Program-made: the position numbers and the translations under genes
The notes under the pieces: model-generated
What the model was told of the DNA's origin: nothing
What the model saw: the letters and a program-made list of their open reading frames with translations, nothing else
Databases searched by the model: none
Shown here: positions 57,988-64,000 of the stretch, one piece after another
How the letters are laid out: each line of letters starts with the position of its first letter
Numbering within the stretch: the first letter of the stretch is position 1
Origin: an uncultured Clostridium sp.
Lineage (GTDB): Bacteria > Bacillota_I > Bacilli_A > RF39 > UBA660
NCBI GenBank assembly: GCA_902493795.1
Contig: CABUQZ010000001.1
Span: forward strand, 108,535-172,534
DNA length: 64,000 nt
Direction of reading: 5' to 3'

Positions 57988-59148
57988 CTATCCATCGTGT
58001 TTAATAGTATCCCATTTTAAATTAGGACTAAATAAAGCCTTCAAAGCACAAATTATATAAGAAAGTAAAAAGAGCGGATTATAAAACAAAGAAAGTATCT
58101 TAATCTTTCTAGATAATTTAAAATAGGACTTTTCTTTCTTTATCATAATAAATGTAGCAATTACTAAAACTAAATAAACAAAAATAAATGTAAATAATAC
58201 TTTTAATAATTGTAACTTTATTATATTTAAAACTAAAAAGATAACAATACCTATAATTAAAATAATATAAGGAACTACCCCAATTCTTTCTAACTTAAGA
58301 GATTTATTATGTGATGATTTCTTTATTTCTTTACGATATTTCCTTCTAACATCAAAATAACCTTTTACCCATCTAGTTCTTTGTTTAATAGATACACTCA
58401 TACCAAGAGGTTGTTCATCATAAAAAATTGCTTTGTCATTATAGTAACTAGGTATATTGTTAATAATTGAATAAATTGATAATTCATAGTCTTCAGTTAA
58501 TGTGTTAAATGGATATCCTCCTGTTTTCTTTATAACTTCTTTTGTCATATAAAATCCAGTACCAGATATTATTACATTTAAATTATTCTTAACTCTTCTT
58601 TCATTATCTAAAGTGTTAATTATCGAAAATGTAAGTGATGAAGAAGCTGCTACTAAAGACTTGTCCCCATTAATGGTATTTCTATATCCTACACCAATAT
58701 CATATCCATTTTGATAAGTTTCTATCATATTTTTAAAATAATCTTTATCTATGTAATTATCAGCATCAAAAACAAAATACATATCGTATTCTCTATTATT
58801 CTTTTTCATAAAGTTAAACGCATCATTAAGTGCATAACCCTTTCTATTCTTAGTTAAGTCTTCTCTAAAAACAATAGTCATATTATAGTTATCTACAATT
58901 TTAACTGTCTTATCAGTTTTATCTTCCACCACAACATAAACATCTTTACTATTTATTTTAACTGAACTATTAATAATACTTTTAAGAAGTTTTTCAATTA
59001 CTTTTGATTCATTTCTTGCAGGTATAATAACAGCAATAGAAGGTGTATTATTTCTTTTTTTGAGTTTTCTTTTATCTTTAATTGAAAAAATATAAATATA
59101 AGAAAGTATAAATATTAATAAAAATACTACGAGTATAATATAATCCAT
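57988..59148 (-). CDS. Processive GT2 family glycosyltransferase (membrane)
   Basis: A 386-residue GT-A membrane glycosyltransferase. One N-terminal helix (residues 3-21) precedes VIIPARNES, the DAD metal-binding motif in FVFDADNYID, the TEDYEL catalytic-base region and QRTRW, the QxxRW product-binding motif of synthases such as cellulose, hyaluronan or PNAG synthases. Two or more C-terminal helices follow. The polymer is unknown; export is probably by the enzyme itself. Its start overlaps the CmpB-family gene by one base. Confidence 0.85.
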   Translation of the reverse strand: MDYIILVVFLLIFILSYIYIFSIKDKRKLKKRNNTPSIAVIIPARNESKVIEKLLKSIINSSVKINSKDVYVVVEDKTDKTVKIVDNYNMTIVFREDLTKNRKGYALNDAFNFMKKNNREYDMYFVFDADNYIDKDYFKNMIETYQNGYDIGVGYRNTINGDKSLVAASSSLTFSIINTLDNERRVKNNLNVIISGTGFYMTKEVIKKTGGYPFNTLTEDYELSIYSIINNIPSYYNDKAIFYDEQPLGMSVSIKQRTRWVKGYFDVRRKYRKEIKKSSHNKSLKLERIGVVPYIILIIGIVIFLVLNIIKLQLLKVLFTFIFVYLVLVIATFIMIKKEKSYFKLSRKIKILSLFYNPLFLLSYIICALKALFSPNLKWDTIKHDG

Positions 59149-59852
59149 TAATCAAACCTCATATTAGGAAAATGTTTTTGTAAATATGTATCAGTATAAT
59201 ACTTATCATACAACTCTCCAATAACAGTTCTTGGAGGAATTCCCCTCTTTCTATAGTTTTGTCTAAATAATGCAGTCCAAGAAACAAACATATCTAAACT
59301 TAGAAATATTGCTAGGAAAACAGTTATATTTTTCATAAAGTTATATGGCATAGATTCGATAAAACTACTTATCTTAGGATATATTTTTTTAACAAGTAAT
59401 AAACTTAAAGCACCCCATACCATCATAAAAGGTATCGTTGTTCTTCCACCAATATTTAAAAAGTATCCTTGATAATTCCATGAAGTTGTACCAACAAATA
59501 TTTCCTGTAAATAACATATTATATACTCAATTAACCCACCAATTATAGAACCTAATAAAAATATTTTCGTATTGCTATAATTTTTCTCAGCAAGAAAATA
59601 GACAAATATTATTGCACCAAACCCATACAAAGGATTAAATGGCCCATATAACACTCCTCTTCTTATCTCCCAAAATATTATTCCCTCATCAAGATAATAC
59701 TCTACAAGATTTAATATCTGCTCGTAATAAACACCAAAAACAGAAAAAATAACAAAGATAAGAAAAAGCTTATAACCACACATACCTTTAGCAAATCCTT
59801 TTTTCGTATTTTCAAACTTTTTATTTAAATATTTTTTTACTTTCTTTATCAA
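59148..59852 (-). CDS. CmpB-family multi-pass membrane protein (PF06541 type)
   Basis: A 234-residue protein with about five membrane helices. RRGVLYGPFNPLYGFGAIIF and WNYQGYFLNIGGRTTIPFMM follow the pattern of the ABC_trans_CmpB family (rG.LyGPf.PiYG.Ga and wdYs...fNi.GR). The family name comes from a putative transporter link; its function is unclear, and there is no ATPase here. The TTG at 59852 is preferred behind GGTGA; a TTG at 59870 is also possible. It overlaps the glycosyltransferase, so the two may make or export a surface glycan. Confidence 0.78.
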   Translation of the reverse strand: MIKKVKKYLNKKFENTKKGFAKGMCGYKLFLIFVIFSVFGVYYEQILNLVEYYLDEGIIFWEIRRGVLYGPFNPLYGFGAIIFVYFLAEKNYSNTKIFLLGSIIGGLIEYIICYLQEIFVGTTSWNYQGYFLNIGGRTTIPFMMVWGALSLLLVKKIYPKISSFIESMPYNFMKNITVFLAIFLSLDMFVSWTALFRQNYRKRGIPPRTVIGELYDKYYTDTYLQKHFPNMRFD

Positions 59853-59888
59853 CTGAAATTCACCACTCAATATATTATATTACAAAAA

Positions 59889-59910
59889 TTAAAAAAGCAC
59901 CAAAAGTGCT
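59889..59910 (-). terminator. Terminator after the Hpt-receiver gene
   Basis: AGCAC/GTGCT hairpin on the minus strand (59896-59910) followed by a T-run. Confidence 0.75.
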
Positions 59911-60683
59911 TATTTAACAGAAGTAAAATTCATCATTTTTGTAACAACAGTTCTAACATCACTTTCAGTAAATGGCTTATTAAGAACATCAACTATTGGA
60001 TAATCAAAAGCTTTCATAACTGTATCTTTTGAATCATCTCCTGTAATAACTGTTACAGGTACAGTTGAAAACAAATTATTATTCTTAAAATAATCAAGAA
60101 CTTGGAATCCATCAACCTTAGGCATATTTAAATCAAGTAATACTCCTTTTAGACTTGTTGCTTCTTCATTAATTATTTTAATTGCTTCTTCTCCATCATT
60201 TGCTACAACAATTTGAAATCCTTCAGGTATCATTTTTTGAACAAAATTTCTTATTATTACTGAATCATCTACTACCAAAACTTTCTTTGCATTGTTATTG
60301 TTTACAACTACAACTGATGGTGCACTAGTTCCTGAAACATATTTTTTAAGAACTTCTAAAACTCTATTCACTTCAGTAATCAAAGCATCGTAACTTCCAA
60401 TTACAAAACGCACATCCCCTGCTTTACTAGCCATTTCATGGTTATATGCAAGATCTGCTAAACTAGTAAATCCTAAATACTTAGAATCACTTTTTAAACT
60501 ATGAACTTGTATTGCATAATTAGGCATATCTTGAGCTTCTTTATATTGTTTAATTAAACTTAACTTGTTATCAATCTCACCTAAAAAATCTTGTAAAGTA
60601 TCATTATATGTTTCCATATCTCCAAGAAACTCTAATGCACCATTAAGATTAACACCACCCTGAATTAAAATATTAACATCCAT
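59910..60683 (-). CDS. Hpt-receiver fusion protein
   Basis: A 257-residue phosphorelay protein. The Hpt domain (about residues 20-115) has the phosphorylatable His61 in VHSLKSDSKYLG. A short linker leads to a CheY-like receiver (133-250) with Asp139/Asp140, phospho-acceptor Asp184 in LLDLNMPKVDG, Thr214 and Lys236. No DNA-binding output domain is present, so it probably relays phosphate or interacts with other proteins. No histidine kinase is in the window. RBS GGAGGAG. Confidence 0.87.
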   Translation of the reverse strand: MDVNILIQGGVNLNGALEFLGDMETYNDTLQDFLGEIDNKLSLIKQYKEAQDMPNYAIQVHSLKSDSKYLGFTSLADLAYNHEMASKAGDVRFVIGSYDALITEVNRVLEVLKKYVSGTSAPSVVVVNNNNAKKVLVVDDSVIIRNFVQKMIPEGFQIVVANDGEEAIKIINEEATSLKGVLLDLNMPKVDGFQVLDYFKNNNLFSTVPVTVITGDDSKDTVMKAFDYPIVDVLNKPFTESDVRTVVTKMMNFTSVK

Positions 60684-60692
60684 AAACTCCTC

Positions 60693-61295
60693 CTATTTTA
60701 ATAGTTTAACGTCTTCTTTATTTTTATTATCAATTTTTTCATTTACTACAACTGCTTCACTTACTCCATCATCAGACTTATCTTTTCTTCCAATAACATA
60801 ACCAACAATTTCAAACACTGCATACAAAGTAACTAATATTCCAACTACCATTAAAGGAAGTCCAGGAATTACTGCTAATAAAACAGCAATAAGAATAATA
60901 GCAGCAGCATTAAGAAAATATGGCTGTTTTTTTGTCTTAACTTTAAATGCATAAACAAGTCTATTAATACCTACATACAATAAGTAAATAGATAATATTA
61001 ATCTAAACACAGTTTCTAAATGTTCATAGAATGCAATAGTACAAATTATAGTACCCATTCCAAGTAATATAAAAAATCCTCCACTAATAATATCTCTTTT
61101 GTTACCATTGGATTCTTTGTAATACAAAAGTAGTTTAAAAATACCAACTAAAGCTATAAATGATCCAAAGACATATAAACATACTTTAATTAAATTAACT
61201 GGCTCTGTTATTAAAAATATTCCAAATATTAAAAATATAATTGATGAAAATAATGCCTCTCCCATTTCATGAGTTTTTATTCCAAATTTTTTCAT
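60693..61295 (-). CDS. DUF308 (HdeD-like) membrane protein
   Basis: A 200-residue protein with six hydrophobic segments in three pairs, the typical repeated two-helix unit of DUF308. Repeats are seen at IIFLIFGIFLITEPVNLIKV and GGFFILLGMGTIICTIAF. It ends with a charged cytoplasmic tail. Function unknown. ATG at 61295 behind GGAGGA. It lies 9 bases upstream of the Hpt-receiver gene. Confidence 0.78.
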   Translation of the reverse strand: MKKFGIKTHEMGEALFSSIIFLIFGIFLITEPVNLIKVCLYVFGSFIALVGIFKLLLYYKESNGNKRDIISGGFFILLGMGTIICTIAFYEHLETVFRLILSIYLLYVGINRLVYAFKVKTKKQPYFLNAAAIILIAVLLAVIPGLPLMVVGILVTLYAVFEIVGYVIGRKDKSDDGVSEAVVVNEKIDNKNKEDVKLLK

Positions 61296-61356
61296 AAAAT
61301 CCTCCATAACTAATAAATATTATATATTAAATGTCGAAAAAAGTATACAATTCTCT

Positions 61357-62052
61357 CTAATTAATTTTATTAAATTCCAGCTTTTCAGTAAGTCCTACAA
61401 CGTTATCAACTGGAACTGAAAAAAGTATTCCGCGTCCTTCATGGGAAAGCCCTACAGCTTTAGTAACTTCTTCCATAACTTTTCTTTTTTCTTCTTTTTC
61501 TGTAAGTACAAGTACAACGTCTTTTTCAGGTTCAATAGTAATTCCTAATAGTTTAGTAGCTTCTTTTGTTCCTAAACCAATTCCATTAATAAGTGTTCCC
61601 CCACTTGCTCCAACTCTTTTAGCAGCGTCCATTGCAAGACTAGCATATCCTTGTGAAACAATTAATACAATAAGTTCATACTCTTTTTCATTCATAATCT
61701 CGTATTCCTCCTTAGACATAGATAAATCTTTATACATAGTTGATAAATACCTACTAGCACTAGTAATAGGAAGTGAAAAACATATACCATTTCCAGGCTT
61801 ATATAACTTCAAAACATTATGTAAGTCATACATAATCTTTGTTTCTAAAACACAAGGAACGACAGTAACAACAACGCATTTTTTTACTTCCTCTAGTCCA
61901 AAATAAGAAAGAAGTGAGCCAGATGCTGTTCCTTCACCACTTATAGAACAAGAATAATTAACATCGAATTTTTTAAAATGCTTTATAACTCTTCCTACCT
62001 TATCTTTATCTGCAATGGTAACTAAAATTTTAGTCTTAACAATATTTTCCAT
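61357..62052 (-). CDS. Tandem PII-like protein
   Basis: A 231-residue cytoplasmic protein with two PII-like (GlnB-fold) units: residues 6-100 (KILVTIADKDKVGRVIKHFK) and 125-225 (ELIVLIVSQGYASLAMDAAK, then RVGASGGTLINGIG). The second has the GA.GGT.I motif of PII-like proteins near the DUF1538 family. It is encoded 8 bases after a DUF1538 transporter, so it probably binds and regulates that transporter in response to a nucleotide or other small ligand; the ligand is unknown. Confidence 0.78.
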   Translation of the reverse strand: MENIVKTKILVTIADKDKVGRVIKHFKKFDVNYSCSISGEGTASGSLLSYFGLEEVKKCVVVTVVPCVLETKIMYDLHNVLKLYKPGNGICFSLPITSASRYLSTMYKDLSMSKEEYEIMNEKEYELIVLIVSQGYASLAMDAAKRVGASGGTLINGIGLGTKEATKLLGITIEPEKDVVLVLTEKEEKRKVMEEVTKAVGLSHEGRGILFSVPVDNVVGLTEKLEFNKIN

Positions 62053-62060
62053 ACATCCTC

Positions 62061-63557
62061 CTAGTAATCAATAATTTCCTCGTTGTAAACTGGATCATTA
62101 TATGAAACTTTTCGACTAGTTTTAATTTTATATATTAATCCAACTACTTGAATAGTAATTAAAGGAACTGTTGCAATCATTGCAATAAGACCAAAAGCTT
62201 CTGTTAAAATATTCTTTCCAAGAGCAACTGCTATTCCTTCTGCAAAAGGAAGTAAAAATGAAGCTGCCATTGTCCCACTTGCAACACCACCAGAGTCAAA
62301 AGCAATTGCAGTAAATACTTCTGGAACATATGGTGTCATTATTAGAGCAAACAAGTATCCTGGAAGCAAAAACCACATAATTTCAACATCAAACACAATT
62401 CTTAGAATTGAAAGTCCAGTTGCAATAGCAACAGACAAAGAAAGTGCTGACTTTAAAAGTTCCTTTTTAATATTTCCATTTGTAATATTTTCAATTTGTA
62501 CAGTTAAAACTCCAACAGCAGGTTCACTTAAAACGATGAAATATCCTAAAACCATTGAAATTGGAACTAAAAAGAAATGATGTTCTGATAAGAAATTACC
62601 AACCATATATCCCATAGGCATAAATCCAACATTAACACCAACAAAGAAAATTGATAAACCACAATATAAAAGTAAAATTCCAATACATATTTTTAACAAT
62701 TCATTTTTCTTTAATCTTAAAAATAAAATATTATAAGCAAGAAAAAACAATGTAATTGGGCAAACTGATAAGAAAACCTCATATAAATATTGAGGAAATG
62801 CCCCTATAAACGAAGTAATTATATCAAAAAAATTACTGTAACTTGGAATATCAAATGTACTAAAACTTCCACTAGCATTAAAAAGTATTCCTAAAAGTAA
62901 AACAACTATAACTGGACCAATTGAACAAAAAGAAATAATTCCAAATGTATCTTCAGTTTTCTTTTTATCATGTCTTGTAAAAGAAAGCCCTGCTCCAAGC
63001 GCAATAATAAATGGAACACTAATGGGTCCTGTTGTAACTCCACCAGAATCAAATGCTAAAGGGATAAAACTCTGTGGAGTAAAAAATGCAAGAACAAAAG
63101 TTATAAAACATAATACTGTTAAAATAATAGAAAACTTAATTTGAAAAAGCATTCTAAGAATAGCAACCAAAAGAAAAATTGCAACTCCAAGACTCACTGC
63201 ATTTACTAAAATATCGCTTGATATTGATGGTACTAAAGATGCTAAAACTCTTAAATCAGGTTCTGCAACTGTAATAATATAACCAATAATAAAACTTAAA
63301 ACTAATAAAAAAGGAATACTTTTCTTTCTAGTTAAATGACTACCAATCTTAGAACCAATATCGATCATGGATATATCAGCACCTATATTAAAGATAGAAC
63401 TACCAACGATAAGTAAAAAAGAACCAATAATAAAAGATGGCAATAGATTAATTAAAATACTATTCTGTGAAACAAGACATATAGCTAATACAATTACTAT
63501 TATAGGCATAACAGATTTTAAAGATTCAATAAGTTGTTTCATAAATACATTCTTCAT
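62061..63557 (-). CDS. DUF1538 membrane transporter (two-repeat)
   Basis: A 498-residue integral membrane protein with about 12-14 helices in two homologous halves. Each half has the (A/S)EP motif (VAEPDLRVLA and LSEPAVGVLT) and the motif FDSGGV (LAFDSGGVTTGPISVP and IAFDSGGVASGTMAAS). This fits the DUF1538 family, predicted ion or small-solute transporters. A PII-like gene follows 8 bases downstream. Substrate unknown. Confidence 0.85.
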   Translation of the reverse strand: MKNVFMKQLIESLKSVMPIIVIVLAICLVSQNSILINLLPSFIIGSFLLIVGSSIFNIGADISMIDIGSKIGSHLTRKKSIPFLLVLSFIIGYIITVAEPDLRVLASLVPSISSDILVNAVSLGVAIFLLVAILRMLFQIKFSIILTVLCFITFVLAFFTPQSFIPLAFDSGGVTTGPISVPFIIALGAGLSFTRHDKKKTEDTFGIISFCSIGPVIVVLLLGILFNASGSFSTFDIPSYSNFFDIITSFIGAFPQYLYEVFLSVCPITLFFLAYNILFLRLKKNELLKICIGILLLYCGLSIFFVGVNVGFMPMGYMVGNFLSEHHFFLVPISMVLGYFIVLSEPAVGVLTVQIENITNGNIKKELLKSALSLSVAIATGLSILRIVFDVEIMWFLLPGYLFALIMTPYVPEVFTAIAFDSGGVASGTMAASFLLPFAEGIAVALGKNILTEAFGLIAMIATVPLITIQVVGLIYKIKTSRKVSYNDPVYNEEIIDY

Positions 63558-63595
63558 ATAATCACTATCCTAAAATAATTATAACACGGAACAAA

Positions 63596-63622
63596 AGATT
63601 AAAAAAAACTTTTTTTTAATCT
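63596..63622. terminator. Palindromic A/T-rich hairpin between tnpB remnant and DUF1538 gene
   Basis: Perfect 13-bp arms around a single central base (63596-63608 and 63610-63622). Both strands carry a T-run, so it may stop transcripts from either side. Confidence 0.6.
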
Positions 63623-63746
63623 CTTTGGGCGTCACCACCCAAAATTCCTACTTCACAGATAGAGTACCCTCTATTCTTGATAGGCTTAAACTCCGATAGT
63701 CGCTATCGTACTTGTTTTATTTATTTTTACTAATTTATTTTTATCT
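63620..63746 (-). ncRNA. Possible omega-RNA/right end of an IS605-type element
   Basis: This GC-richer non-coding stretch lies directly downstream of the tnpB remnant. It includes a stem TTTGGGTG-GTGA-CGCCCAAA (63643-63624 on the minus strand, with a GNRA-type loop) and paired segments near 63660-63710. In IS200/IS605 elements this position encodes the RNA guide of TnpB, and the hairpin near the end is bound by the TnpA transposase. The boundaries and whether it is still active are unknown. Confidence 0.4.
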
Positions 63747-64000
63747 TTAATAACATAGTTTTAGCCCTTCAAACATAATATTAATACTTGCATTTAAATC
63801 TCGATTATTTTCACATCCACATACATCACATACAAGAGTCTCTTACAATTAAATCATTTGTCTTTTCTGTTTTGCTCTCATAATGACTACACATCTTACT
63901 ACTTGGAAAATAAGTATCTACTTGATAATAGTATTTTCCAAGTAACTTACATTTCCATTCTAATAATAAGCATATCTTATTAAAACTGGCATCTAGTATA
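63747..64000 (-). pseudogene. tnpB: tnpB (IS605-type RNA-guided nuclease) remnant, frameshifted, runs past window edge
   Basis: The C-terminal part of TnpB. One frame reads ILDASFNKICLLLEWKCKLL, then KYYYQVDTYFPSSKMCSHYE; a shift within about 63831-63850 moves it into CDVCGCENNRDLNASINIMF, then EGLKLCY and stop. Zinc-finger (CxxC) and RuvC-III (RDxNAxxNI) signatures are visible. The second Cys of the first zinc pair is Tyr (CSHYE), another sign of decay. The gene begins beyond the window. Confidence 0.75.

Overview
The window comes from a low-GC, Gram-positive, spore-forming bacterium of the Bacillota, most likely a lineage within Bacilli (Erysipelotrichia-like or an uncultured RF39-type relative). 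Four things point there. The sequence is very AT-rich. The standard code fits (TGG for Trp, no gene interrupted by TGA). It has an RNA polymerase delta subunit plus the sporulation genes spoIIR, spoIIQ, spoIIID and yunB. From about 6.5 to 22.6 kb the gene order (ywiB-like, argS, rpoE, prfA, prmC, spoIIR, mntP, murA, rpmE, rpiB, ywzB-like, spoIIQ, spoIIID, tagO, hpf, secA) broadly follows the argS-to-secA arm of Bacillus subtilis. The species cannot be named from the sequence alone.

Layout. 0-6.4 kb: an AGCS amino-acid/cation symporter cut by the window edge, ung, a LemA-like protein, a coiled-coil protein, pduL and a class A penicillin-binding protein. 6.5-22.6 kb: the conserved plus-strand block above, with a LytTR regulator coupled to tagO, a cold-shock protein and a 41-residue membrane peptide ahead of rpmE. 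22.65-28.7 kb: an accessory segment directly after secA (AraC regulator, serine hydrolase, AbrB-ABC exporter cassette flanked by an 18-bp direct repeat, XRE regulator, IS110-family transposase with a non-coding leader, and a gene stub). 29.06-30.29 kb: twelve tRNA genes on the minus strand in two transcription units, each with a clear promoter and terminator.

From 30.3 to 63.6 kb nearly all genes are on the minus strand. 30.3-39.3 kb holds a CvfD-like S1 protein, a NifU C-terminal-domain protein, an 848-residue protein with about sixteen 20-residue helical repeats, DUF1292, YutD, YunB, a ferredoxin, rluB and a dacB-like carboxypeptidase. 39.3-44.1 kb is a small accessory envelope cluster: paralogous lipoproteins, one frameshifted at a TA microsatellite, an XRE-membrane regulator and a duplicated 43-bp intergenic element. 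44.2-56.5 kb is an island of mostly unrecognised genes around the T-box-controlled pheST operon. It contains a three-member paralogous family, two DUF3419-like proteins, a small protein whose core motif recurs at the N-terminus of one DUF3419-like protein, a coiled-coil protein, and a divergent sigma-70-like protein at its upstream edge. 56.6-63.6 kb returns to recognisable functions: rarA, a GT2 glycosyltransferase, a CmpB-family membrane protein, an Hpt-receiver fusion, a DUF308 protein, and a DUF1538 transporter with a tandem PII-like partner. The window ends in a decayed IS605-type tnpB with a possible omega-RNA region.

How the parts fit: the conserved block joins translation (argS, prfA, prmC, rpmE, hpf), cell-wall synthesis (murA, tagO, PBP), secretion (secA) and forespore/mother-cell signalling (spoIIR, spoIIQ, spoIIID, later yunB and dacB). 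The least explained part, and the best candidate for something undescribed, is the 44-56 kb island. Its genes are tightly packed and partly translationally coupled, and three of them share a near-identical extended -10 promoter.
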